This document shows positions 1 to 7,137 of a stretch of 31,352 bases of DNA, one piece after another. The translations under genes and the position numbers were made by a program. Origin of the DNA: an uncultured Rhodocyclaceae bacterium (GTDB lineage Bacteria; Pseudomonadota; Gammaproteobacteria; Burkholderiales; Rhodocyclaceae); NCBI GenBank assembly GCA_903950295.1, contig CAJBAP010000145.1:1-31352 (forward strand), written 5' to 3'. The notes beneath the pieces are model-generated. The model searched no databases and was not told where the DNA came from. It saw only the letters and a list, made by a program, of their open reading frames with translations. Every line of letters starts with the position of its first letter. The first letter of the stretch is position 1.

Positions 1-111
1 AATCCGGTCACGGTCGCGCTGAAACTCACCCCGTGCCTTGGGTCGGGGCTCGTCGTACACGCGTCCGGGCGAAGCCGTTTCGGTAACGGCGTAACGGGCT
101 AACTCAGTCAC
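1..111 (-). CDS. dgt: dGTPase-like deoxyguanosinetriphosphate triphosphohydrolase, N-terminal fragment
   Basis: Only the first 37 codons lie in the window; the gene runs off the left edge. The minus strand from a GTG at 111 reads [17 protein letters not shown] and ends in [10 protein letters not shown]. The family (HD-domain dNTP triphosphohydrolases, dGTP to deoxyguanosine plus triphosphate) has a similar (K/R)[12 protein letters not shown] segment just before its HD core. The GTG start overlaps the aroB stop by 8 bp, so translation is probably coupled to aroB. A dgt-like gene after aroB is common in betaproteobacteria. The catalytic HD residues are outside the window, so activity cannot be judged. 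Confidence 0.85.
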   Translation of the reverse strand, partial: MTELARYAVTETASPGRVYDEPRPKARGEFQRDRDRI

Positions 112-1195
112 AACAGGCAGCTATGGCGGCATGGATTTCCGCCTGAGGTGCATCAGCCCAAGTCACTGCTGTACCCAAGCGTTTGAGCAGGACGAGGCGA
201 AGACGTCCGGCGATAACCTTTTTGTCGTGCCCCATCAGATCCAGGTAGCGGTCGGTGCCCAACGCCGGCCCACTCACCGGTAGTTTTGCCCGCTCGAACA
301 AGTTGCGGACGCGCTCAACATCTGCATCGTCAAGCCAGCCCAGACGCCTCGATAGTTCCGTAGCCATCATGGTTCCGGCAGCGACGGCCTCACCATGCAG
401 CCACTCACCGTAACCCATTCCGGTCTCTATGGCGTGGCCGAAGGTATGTCCGAGATTCAGCAGCGCCCGCCCACCCTCTTGCGCCGTCTCGAGTTCATCG
501 CCCGCAACCACCTCGGCCTTGTTGGCACACGAACGCTCGATGGCAAACGTCAAGGCCTCGGCGTCCCTCGCCATCAGCTTGTCGATATTTTCTTCCAGCC
601 ACTCGAGAAACGGCAGGTCACGGATCAGACCGTACTTGATGACCTCGGCCATCCCTGCGGAAAGTTCGCGATCCGGCAATGTATTCATGGTATCGGTGTC
701 AGCCAGCACCAGGCGTGGCTGCCAGAAGGCGCCTATCATGTTCTTGCCACGCGGATGGTTGATCCCGGTCTTGCCACCCACCGAGGAATCCACCTGCGCC
801 AGCAGTGTCGTCGGCACTTGGATGAAAGGCACCCCGCGCTGGTAGGTCGCTGCGGCAAATCCAGCGAGATCACCAACGACGCCGCCACCCAGGGCGATGA
901 CCGGCATGGTCCGATCGCAACGTTCGGCCAGAAGATGATCGAAAATCCGGTTCAAGGTTTCCCAGTTTTTATGGGCTTCGCCATCGGGCAGGACCAGTGC
1001 CGTCCCGCTGGCGCCGACTTTTTCGAGGGCCGCTTGCAAACGCTCCAGGTACAAGGGCGCGACCACATCATTGCTGACAATCGCAACACGAGACAGCTTC
1101 AACGGGGACAACAGCGTCTGGGCATTGTCCAGCAAGGCTGCGCCGATGTGGATCGGGTACGATCGCTGTCCCAGACTGACATTCAACGTAGTCAT
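104..1195 (-). CDS. aroB: 3-dehydroquinate synthase
   Basis: Second enzyme of the shikimate pathway, a cytoplasmic NAD- and metal-dependent enzyme converting DAHP to 3-dehydroquinate. The 363-residue product has normal length. Visible family motifs are the nucleotide loop [19 protein letters not shown], the [19 protein letters not shown] stretch, and the metal-site segments [18 protein letters not shown] and [10 protein letters not shown]. The ATG overlaps the aroK stop in an ATGA and the end overlaps the dgt GTG. Residues 59-66 (KVGASGTA) are encoded by a copy of the dispersed family-A repeat. From remembered E. coli AroB the segment is length-neutral (both have 17 residues from the LE pair to LPDGE), so this copy looks like an overwrite, or even the ancestral source, rather than an insertion. 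Function is probably intact. Confidence 0.97.
   Translation of the reverse strand: MTTLNVSLGQRSYPIHIGAALLDNAQTLLSPLKLSRVAIVSNDVVAPLYLERLQAALEKVGASGTALVLPDGEAHKNWETLNRIFDHLLAERCDRTMPVIALGGGVVGDLAGFAAATYQRGVPFIQVPTTLLAQVDSSVGGKTGINHPRGKNMIGAFWQPRLVLADTDTMNTLPDRELSAGMAEVIKYGLIRDLPFLEWLEENIDKLMARDAEALTFAIERSCANKAEVVAGDELETAQEGGRALLNLGHTFGHAIETGMGYGEWLHGEAVAAGTMMATELSRRLGWLDDADVERVRNLFERAKLPVSGPALGTDRYLDLMGHDKKVIAGRLRLVLLKRLGTAVTWADAPQAEIHAAIAACCD
999..1023 (+). repeat. Family-A dispersed repeat, copy 1 (inside aroB)
   Basis: Matches the family core (CCCGCCAGCGCCGAC followed by a T-run, preceded by GCCGT) with two adjacent differences in the middle (CA replaced by TG). It is written here on the plus strand, antisense to aroB. 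In the aroB reading direction it encodes KVGASGTA. Confidence 0.75.
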
Positions 1196-1707
1196 GAGAA
1201 TCTCAGCATCCGGCCGATGCCATTTACGCTATTGTTCAGTCCGGCACTGGCTTCGATTATGGCGTCCGCCACCTCACGGTAAAGCGGGTCACGCCTTTCG
1301 ACCAGAGTCGCTATGCGCGCCTGAGGATCCGCCACCTGTAGCAAGGGGCGCCCCTTGTCGTGCTTGGTGCGTGAGTAAAGCAGATCGGGTGAGGCATGCA
1401 GATACACGACCGTGCCAGATGCCGTCATGCAGGCCCGATTCATGGGGTTCAGCACAACCCCCCCCCCGGTAGCAACCACTTGGCCTTCAACCCCCGCCAG
1501 TTTCGCCAAAGCCTGAGATTCCCGCTGACGAAAGCCGGCCTCACCTTCGATTTCAAAAATTGTCGCCACCGATACGCCCGTCAATTTTTCGATATTCTGA
1601 TCAAGGTCGACAAACTGCCAGCCGATCATTTTGGCGAGTTTTTTCCCCACGGTTGTCTTGCCGGCACCCATCATGCCCACCAAGTAAACGTTTTCGCAAT
1701 GTCTCAC
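1192..1707 (-). CDS. aroK: Shikimate kinase
   Basis: Phosphorylates shikimate with ATP in the cytoplasm, the fifth step to chorismate. The product is 171 residues, the normal size. The Walker A loop GMMGAGKTT is at residues 11-19, the shikimate-binding DLD at about 34-36, an FRQRES segment near 58-63, the ATGGGVVL glycine loop near 78-85 and a KGRPLL lid motif near 118-123. The start codon is GTG; no in-frame ATG lies upstream of the Walker loop. aroK follows pilQ after a 71-bp gap with a probable terminator, and overlaps aroB by 4 bp. pilQ-aroK-aroB is a conserved arrangement in beta- and gammaproteobacteria. Confidence 0.96.
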   Translation of the reverse strand: MRHCENVYLVGMMGAGKTTVGKKLAKMIGWQFVDLDQNIEKLTGVSVATIFEIEGEAGFRQRESQALAKLAGVEGQVVATGGGVVLNPMNRACMTASGTVVYLHASPDLLYSRTKHDKGRPLLQVADPQARIATLVERRDPLYREVADAIIEASAGLNNSVNGIGRMLRFS

Positions 1708-1729
1708 GGGCTAATTTTATCAGCTGCCC

Positions 1730-1758
1730 AAAAGACAAGGGCCGGCGCTTGCCGGCCC
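1730..1758 (-). terminator. Probable intrinsic terminator after pilQ
   Basis: An 8-bp perfect GC-rich stem (GGGCCGGC at 1739-1746 with GCCGGCCC at 1751-1758, 4-nt loop) is followed on the minus strand by TTGTCTTTT. It lies about 20 bp beyond the pilQ stop and before aroK. It should stop or reduce pil transcription entering aroK. The T-tract is interrupted, so read-through is likely. Confidence 0.6.
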
Positions 1759-1778
1759 CTCGCCATCCGCCCTTGCAA

Positions 1779-3959
1779 TCAGGGCAGACTCAAGGTTTCT
1801 GAAACAATTTTTGGCGTAATGAATACCAGCAGTTCTGTGCGAGAGTTTCTGGTTTCCTTGTTGCGGAACATGAAACCAAAATAGGGCAGGTCACCAAGAA
1901 CTGGAACACGCGTTATTGTTTCTCTCTCATCTTGCGTATAAATACCACCAATGACTACCGTACCGCCATTTTCGACAACAACTTCCGTCTTCACATTTTT
2001 TGTATCGATGGCGATACCATAACCTGTCGTATACAGCGGGTTGGGGGCGTCCTTGTTAATTTGTAGCGCCATGATGATCCGCCCATCCGGGGTGATCTGC
2101 GGCTTGACCTTAAGCGACAAAACCGCTTTCTTGTATGACACACTGGTCGCACCTGAGGATGAGGCCGACAGGTAGGGCAAGTCTGTTCCCTGCTCGATCA
2201 CAGCTTCGACCTGATCTGCCGTTACCACCCGCGGACTCGAAATAATTTTTCCCTTGCCATCTTGTTCGAGAGCGGAAAGCTCAAGATTCAGGAACTGCGT
2301 CATCGCATTATTGAAGAGAATCAGAGAGAACTGCCCCGGCGTACTGACGTTTCCAATGCCTCCGGCCGCCATGTTCACACTCATCGAATCCCTAATGAAA
2401 TCTGGGGCAGCGCTGGTCTGACCAGTATGAGCGCCTGGGTCGACTATTCCTCCGCCCACCGCATAGCGCGCCGGGGTTCCGAGAATACTGTTTCCTGGAT
2501 TGGTGCCCGGGAGACTATGCGTACCAAGACGAACTCCGAGATTCTTCGAGAAACCGTCAGATGCTTCGACGATCCGCGCCTCGATCGACACTTGACGCGC
2601 AGCGCGGTCGATCTTGGACAACAAGCCACGCACCAACTCGAGTTTGGTGGGAACGTCATAGATAAACAGCTGATTGGTGCGTTTATCGACCGTCACCTTG
2701 CCCAAGGCTGACAGAAACCCCCCTGACTGTCCGGAAGCCTGCCCTGCAGGAGCAGCCTGCGCAGCCCCTGCGGCCAGCATGGCAGCGACGTCCTCGGCCT
2801 TCTGGTAATTCAGCTGAAACGCTTCGAGACGGGGCATCTCGGCAGCCACAGCGGCATCCCGCGCATCCACCTCAAGTTTGTCCCGCGCAGCCAGTTCATC
2901 GCGTGGTGCAATCCACAGTACGTTGCCGCTCTTGCGCATTGCCAGATTTTTCTGCTGCAACACGATTTGGAGCGCGTGATCCCACGCTACATCATTCAGT
3001 CTGAGCGAGACATTGCCCGCCACGGAATCACTCACCACAATGTTGAAATTCGTTATGTCGGCAAAAACGTGCAGCAACTCACGCAATGGGATGTTCTGGA
3101 AATTGAGAGAGATGGCCTCGCCCTGATAACCGGTCTTCGATCCCTGGAATAGTTTGTTCGGATCCTCCTTGATCGGCCGTACCTCGACGATCAACTGGTT
3201 ATCGCTCTGGAAGGCTGTATGCTCCCAAAGCCCCTTGGGAACAATCTCGATGACCACATCGTCGCCAGCAGCTTTCGTATCGACCAGGGTAATCGGCGTG
3301 GCGAAGTCCACTACATTGAGTTGGCGACGTAATTGCTCGGGAAGTCGCGTTTTCTTGAAGGAGACCTGAATCTTCGTTCCTTTTTGATTGATATCGATAC
3401 CGATGTCTGTCGCGGAAAGATCAACAGCGACAATCCCCGCACCATCTTTCCCTCGTCGAAACTGCACGTCACGGATACTCTGCGTTTCAGATTTATCGTT
3501 ACCGGCAAAATGCTGCAAAGGCACTGTGGCAGCGGCACTACCACCACCCGAACCCTCGTTAAGGCTAATGATCACTGCCTGATTTTCCAGGCGCGTCTCA
3601 AATCGCGTCATCTTGTCTAGATTCAGCACAAGTCGAGCACGATCGCCGGCCTGCACGATATTCAGGCTACGCAAGCTGCCGTCGTTGATGGTCTTGGCGC
3701 TGTAACCCAGATTGTTACCGGTATCCGGTAGATCAAAAACCAGACGCGCCGGATTTGCGATGCTGAAATGTGCCGGCGGCGCGGTCAGCGCCTGTCGGAA
3801 ACCGATCTTCAACACCGTGCTGCCGCCTGATTTGCTGACCATCAGGCTTTCGATGCTGTTGCGTGGAGTCCCGGCTGTGGCGTCCGCAGACTGTGCCTGT
3901 ACGGACGAAATACCGGTCGAAAGCGCGACCAAGCATAACCATATACGCAAGAGTTTCAT
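1779..3959 (-). CDS. pilQ: Type IV pilus secretin PilQ
   Basis: Forms the outer-membrane pore for type IV pili. The 726-residue protein begins with a signal peptide cleaved after about residue 22 (ISSVQA). Two AMIN-type segments follow at about 35-130 and 165-265 (peptidoglycan binding in the family), then an STN/N0-type domain at about 283-355 (ISLNFQNIPLRELLHVF), an N1 domain at about 380-460 interrupted by an Ala/Gly/Gln-rich loop, and the C-terminal secretin barrel. The barrel carries the signatures VPVLGDLPYFGFMF and RTELLVFITPKIV near the end. The ATG overlaps the pilP stop (ATGA). It is the last pil gene before a probable terminator. Confidence 0.97.
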   Translation of the reverse strand: MKLLRIWLCLVALSTGISSVQAQSADATAGTPRNSIESLMVSKSGGSTVLKIGFRQALTAPPAHFSIANPARLVFDLPDTGNNLGYSAKTINDGSLRSLNIVQAGDRARLVLNLDKMTRFETRLENQAVIISLNEGSGGGSAAATVPLQHFAGNDKSETQSIRDVQFRRGKDGAGIVAVDLSATDIGIDINQKGTKIQVSFKKTRLPEQLRRQLNVVDFATPITLVDTKAAGDDVVIEIVPKGLWEHTAFQSDNQLIVEVRPIKEDPNKLFQGSKTGYQGEAISLNFQNIPLRELLHVFADITNFNIVVSDSVAGNVSLRLNDVAWDHALQIVLQQKNLAMRKSGNVLWIAPRDELAARDKLEVDARDAAVAAEMPRLEAFQLNYQKAEDVAAMLAAGAAQAAPAGQASGQSGGFLSALGKVTVDKRTNQLFIYDVPTKLELVRGLLSKIDRAARQVSIEARIVEASDGFSKNLGVRLGTHSLPGTNPGNSILGTPARYAVGGGIVDPGAHTGQTSAAPDFIRDSMSVNMAAGGIGNVSTPGQFSLILFNNAMTQFLNLELSALEQDGKGKIISSPRVVTADQVEAVIEQGTDLPYLSASSSGATSVSYKKAVLSLKVKPQITPDGRIIMALQINKDAPNPLYTTGYGIAIDTKNVKTEVVVENGGTVVIGGIYTQDERETITRVPVLGDLPYFGFMFRNKETRNSRTELLVFITPKIVSETLSLP

Positions 3960-4510
3960 TTGCCGCCCCCTTTACCCGCTGCCCCATCCAATAATTGGAG
4001 GGTTGCCAGCCGTTCCACCCAATCGGCAGTCTGGCCACTTGGATCCTGAAGATTCTCTTTAAGAATCACTTCTGTGTCGTTTATCTCGGTGATGCGGCCA
4101 TAGTTTTGGCCCAAATAGTTGCCTTTACCGGCCTGATAGATCACACCGTCAACCTTGATGAGCGCGCGGTGTTCTTTGCCTTTGTTCTTGCTGATAACAC
4201 CAATGAATTGCAAGGACTCCAGCGGAAAGCTTTCCAGCTGCTCGCGTGGCCGGTCGAAATCTGGCTTATTTGCCCCACCGCTGCTCTCTTTTTTCTCCGG
4301 CTCCAGACGCGAAGCGCTAAAGGGATCAGAAGATTCGCCAGCCCCCTCGTAAGAAACAACCGGGAAGGGCCTCAGCTCAGGCAGGGGGGGGATTTTTCCC
4401 CGCAGATCACGCGAGGACTCATCCATCCAGCGTTTTATGTCTTCATGCTCGCCAGCACACCCGGCGAGCATACTCAACAGGACGAGCGCAAGTAGGCCGA
4501 ACAGCCTCAT
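3956..4510 (-). CDS. pilP: Type IV pilus inner-membrane lipoprotein PilP
   Basis: A 184-residue lipoprotein precursor. The hydrophobic start ends in the lipobox LAGC, with Cys18 as the lipidated residue. An extended Pro/Ser/Glu-rich linker follows, then a compact beta domain at about 90-175 (LQFIGVISKNKGKEHRALIKVDG is its start, quoted in part: FIGVISKNKGKEHRALI), matching the PilP domain that contacts the PilQ N0 region. PilP links the PilN/PilO platform to the secretin. It overlaps pilO upstream and pilQ downstream by 4 bp each, so the genes are likely translationally coupled. Confidence 0.95.
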   Translation of the reverse strand: MRLFGLLALVLLSMLAGCAGEHEDIKRWMDESSRDLRGKIPPLPELRPFPVVSYEGAGESSDPFSASRLEPEKKESSGGANKPDFDRPREQLESFPLESLQFIGVISKNKGKEHRALIKVDGVIYQAGKGNYLGQNYGRITEINDTEVILKENLQDPSGQTADWVERLATLQLLDGAAGKGGGK

Positions 4511-5214
4511 TTCTTCACTCCTTGCGCCTTGGCTGGCCCTTTGGCCTGCCTTTTCCGTGCAGCCACCTCTTCCTCATCGAGATACCGGAAAGTTTTGGCG
4601 GTAGCGTTCAGCATGAGAGGATCACCGGGCTTGCTACCCGGGGCTATGCTGATGTTGTTCAGCGTGACAATACGGGGGAGCTTGGCAATATCACCGGCAA
4701 ATGCACCAAAGTCGTGATACGAACCGGTGATATTGACCGTAATCGGCAGTTCGGCATAGAACTCCTTGGCAGCCTCAGCGCCTGGCTTGAACAACTCGAA
4801 CTGCAAACCGCGGCCCAAACCCGCCTGGTTGATATCGACCAGGAGTGACTCCATTTCCGCCGCCTTGGGTAATTGCTTGAGCAAGGCACCAAAGGATCGT
4901 TCTATCTCGGCCAACTGGTTCCGGTACTCGTCCAGGTTTACTGCCTGCTTTTTCTTGTCCAGCCAATCGGTCTTGAGCTTGGCTTCTTCATTTTGCTTGG
5001 CGTCGAGTTCCTCGATCTGGCCTTGCCAACCGAACCAACCGGCCAAAAACAACAGCGCAATGAACATTCCCAGCAAAATGATGATCCGCGGAATCAGCGG
5101 CCACGCGCCTGGGTCCTGCGGATCAAGGGTCTTGAAGTCAGCGACGATGGACTTGAAATCCAGCGCGGGCAATTTAATCTTGGGAATTGTCGGCAAGGCT
5201 GGCTTTTTCATCAC
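4507..5214 (-). CDS. pilO: Type IV pilus alignment protein PilO
   Basis: A 235-residue bitopic inner-membrane protein. It has a cytoplasmic tail of about 45 residues, one membrane segment near 47-67 (IIILLGMFIALLFLAGWFGW), a coiled coil at about 70-115 rich in Glu, Lys and Gln, then a ferredoxin-like periplasmic domain (VDINQAGLGRGLQFELFKPG, YHDFGAFAGDIAKLPRIV). PilO forms a heterodimer with PilN in the alignment subcomplex. A Lys-rich tail ends the protein (KRQAKGPAKAQGVKK). It starts inside the pilN stop and ends inside the pilP start. Confidence 0.95.
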   Translation of the reverse strand: MMKKPALPTIPKIKLPALDFKSIVADFKTLDPQDPGAWPLIPRIIILLGMFIALLFLAGWFGWQGQIEELDAKQNEEAKLKTDWLDKKKQAVNLDEYRNQLAEIERSFGALLKQLPKAAEMESLLVDINQAGLGRGLQFELFKPGAEAAKEFYAELPITVNITGSYHDFGAFAGDIAKLPRIVTLNNISIAPGSKPGDPLMLNATAKTFRYLDEEEVAARKRQAKGPAKAQGVKK

Positions 5215-5807
5215 TTGGCCCCTGGCTTATTTTCCGCCTTGCCCGCCTTGCCAATATTCTCGCTCGTCTGCCGGGTAAGGAAGATGTTCAGGGTGAATTC
5301 ATTCATGCGCCGCTTGCCAACCATTGCAGCCTTGATCTCAATCAGCGCCGGGCGCTCGAGAACCGGCGACTCATCCAGATTATGCATGAGCGTCGAGACA
5401 CGGGCATTCGACTGGGCGTAACCAATCAGGGTAATTTTTTGCTGTTCCTGCTTGATCGAGCGCAAGAAAACCCCTACAGGCAACTGCTTGGCCAACTCAT
5501 TGAACAGATGGACTGTTTCCGAGCGATTGGCCTGTAATGACTCGATGACCTGTTTCCGCACCAACAGCGACTCGGTCTCCTCTTTGAGCTTTTTGATTTC
5601 TTCTATTTGCTTGTCCAAGCCCGCAATTTCTTTTTTGAGGAAGGTGTTTTTCTCTGTCTGGCGATCAATTTGGTTACTGATGTAACTGAAACCGACAAAC
5701 CAGACCACCCCGGCTAACACAGCCACCAGTCCGGAAAGGGCAAAAAACTGCTGGCGGAGCGTCTTGCGCCGCTCAGCGCGGTGAGGAAGCAGGTTGATGC
5801 GGATCAC
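5211..5807 (-). CDS. pilN: Type IV pilus assembly protein PilN
   Basis: A 198-residue bitopic membrane protein. The extreme N-terminus MIRINLLPHRAERR carries the INLLPxR motif that docks into PilM in this family. One membrane segment follows at about 23-45 (FALSGLVAVLAGVVWFVGF), then a long coiled coil at about 46-95 and a periplasmic domain with the usual GVFLRSIKQEQQKITLIGYAQ-type strand (GVFLRSIKQEQ quoted). It overlaps pilM and pilO by 4 bp on either side. It partners PilO in the periplasm and PilM in the cytoplasm. Confidence 0.95.
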   Translation of the reverse strand: MIRINLLPHRAERRKTLRQQFFALSGLVAVLAGVVWFVGFSYISNQIDRQTEKNTFLKKEIAGLDKQIEEIKKLKEETESLLVRKQVIESLQANRSETVHLFNELAKQLPVGVFLRSIKQEQQKITLIGYAQSNARVSTLMHNLDESPVLERPALIEIKAAMVGKRRMNEFTLNIFLTRQTSENIGKAGKAENKPGAK

Positions 5808-6880
5808 GTATCGAACCTCCGTAATGCAAGGCCCGTAGCCACCATCAACGAAGGTGCGTCAGCCAGGAGGTTCTTGGGGCGCACCCGTTGCGACAGGGAC
5901 ATTTTTGCAAAAGGATTGGCCATAGCCGTGTCGAGCTGCGTGCGCTCCGCAACGATCTCGGCGATCCCCGGCAGCAGCGCTCCACCACCCATCAGAATGA
6001 TGTGATCCACCTCGCCAAACTGCGTGGAGGTGAAGAAAAACTGCAAGGCACGCGACACTTCAAGCGCTAGGTTATCGAGAAATGGCCGCAGAATCTCGTT
6101 TTCGTAGTTATCCGGCATCGGGCCGGTGCGTTTCAGGTTTTCCGCTTCTTCGTGGCTCATGCCGTAGGCGCGCACCATATCCTGTGTTAGTTGGTTACCG
6201 CCGAAAGCCTGTTCGCGGTTGTAGATTTGCTGGTCGCCCTTCACCATCACGACCTTCAAGGCATTGGCGCCGATATCAACCAAAGCGAAGATTTGATCAG
6301 CACCGCCAGAGACCTGATCGCGCACCAGATCGAAAGCGGCAAGCGCCGCATACGATTCCATGTCCATGACGACCGGCTTGAGCTTGGCCACTTCCGCACA
6401 GGCAACGCGATCCTCGACGCCCTCTTTCTTGGAGGCTGCAATCAAGACCTCAACCTCGTCCGGACTGGACGGCGCAGGGCCAACGACCTGGAAATCAAGG
6501 TTTACCTCTTCAAGCGCGAACGGAATGTACTGATTCGCCTCGGACTCCACCTGCACTTCCATTTCAGATTCACGCAAGCCGGCGGGCAGGATGATTTTCT
6601 TGGTGATCACCGCAGCAGCAGGCAGGGCCATGGCGACAAATTTGGTGGAAGTACTCAAGCGCTTCCAGCAACGCGCCACCACCTCTGCTACAGCCTCGAG
6701 GTTGGCGAGGTTGCCATCCACCACCGCCCCCTCCTGCAAGGGTTCGATGGCATAGCATTCGAGCTGGAAGCCTCCAGCATGCGAACCTGATAGCTCAACC
6801 ATTTTGACCGCCGAGGAACTGATGTCCAGCCCCACTAGCGAACGCGCTTTCGGGTTGAGGATCGAGAGATCGATCTCCAA
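5804..6880 (-). CDS. pilM: Type IV pilus actin-like ATPase PilM
   Basis: A 358-residue cytoplasmic actin/FtsA-fold protein. The first nucleotide-binding loop is VGLDISSSAVKMVEL at about 17-31, the second is ALVDIGANALKVVMV near 200, and the adenosine loop ILMGGGALLPGI is near 296-307. PilM binds the PilN tail at the base of the pilus machine. The start is a TTG at 6880: no ATG or GTG lies nearby in frame, and an AAGGA ribosome site sits 5 bp upstream. It is the first gene of the pil operon and diverges from the PBP1a gene, the same layout as in Pseudomonas. Confidence 0.95.
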   Translation of the reverse strand: MEIDLSILNPKARSLVGLDISSSAVKMVELSGSHAGGFQLECYAIEPLQEGAVVDGNLANLEAVAEVVARCWKRLSTSTKFVAMALPAAAVITKKIILPAGLRESEMEVQVESEANQYIPFALEEVNLDFQVVGPAPSSPDEVEVLIAASKKEGVEDRVACAEVAKLKPVVMDMESYAALAAFDLVRDQVSGGADQIFALVDIGANALKVVMVKGDQQIYNREQAFGGNQLTQDMVRAYGMSHEEAENLKRTGPMPDNYENEILRPFLDNLALEVSRALQFFFTSTQFGEVDHIILMGGGALLPGIAEIVAERTQLDTAMANPFAKMSLSQRVRPKNLLADAPSLMVATGLALRRFDT

Positions 6881-6885
6881 GATAT

Positions 6886-6890
6886 TCCTT
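6886..6890 (-). promoter_or_regulatory. Ribosome binding site deciding the TTG start of pilM
   Basis: AAGGA on the minus strand, 5 nt before TTG. It supports the non-ATG start because no better in-frame start codon is near. Confidence 0.6.
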
Positions 6891-6915
6891 TTAATTCAAG
6901 TGACTACGAAAGGTA

Positions 6916-6945
6916 TTCATAATTTACTTCAGATGCTAACAACAA
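6916..6945 (-). promoter_or_regulatory. Candidate pilM operon promoter
   Basis: On the minus strand, TTGTTG (6945-6940) and TATGAA (6921-6916) are separated by 18 bp in an AT-rich part of the 257-bp pilM/PBP1a gap. It is a plausible but imperfect sigma-70 promoter, placed about 35 bp before the TTG. The rest of the gap shows no other clear element apart from the TATAAT at 7072. Confidence 0.3.
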
Positions 6946-7071
6946 CTATATCGGCTGTAAAGAAAATTCTTTAGTTGAACTGAGGCACTTTCCCGTTTCA
7001 CCGGCATCTTCGCAACACTTGAGAAACGCCACTCAATATCGCGCAGGTCCGAGTACAAAGTGTAGCTGGAA

Positions 7072-7077
7072 TATAAT
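7072..7077 (+). promoter_or_regulatory. Candidate -10 box for the PBP1a gene
   Basis: A perfect TATAAT lies about 60 bp before the chosen ATG at 7138. The sequence 16-18 bp upstream (around CCGAGT) is a poor -35 box, so the promoter is either weak or activator-dependent. Confidence 0.4.
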
Positions 7078-7137
7078 CCGCGCCACCGGACGCTGTTGCC
7101 GCTCCTCCCCCTGCAAGATACACCCACCACACTCCCC

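Noticed and set aside
395..1282. Long plus-strand open frame opposite aroB
   Set aside because: It is antisense to a clear AroB, has no recognisable motif and no ribosome site; high GC content keeps such frames open.
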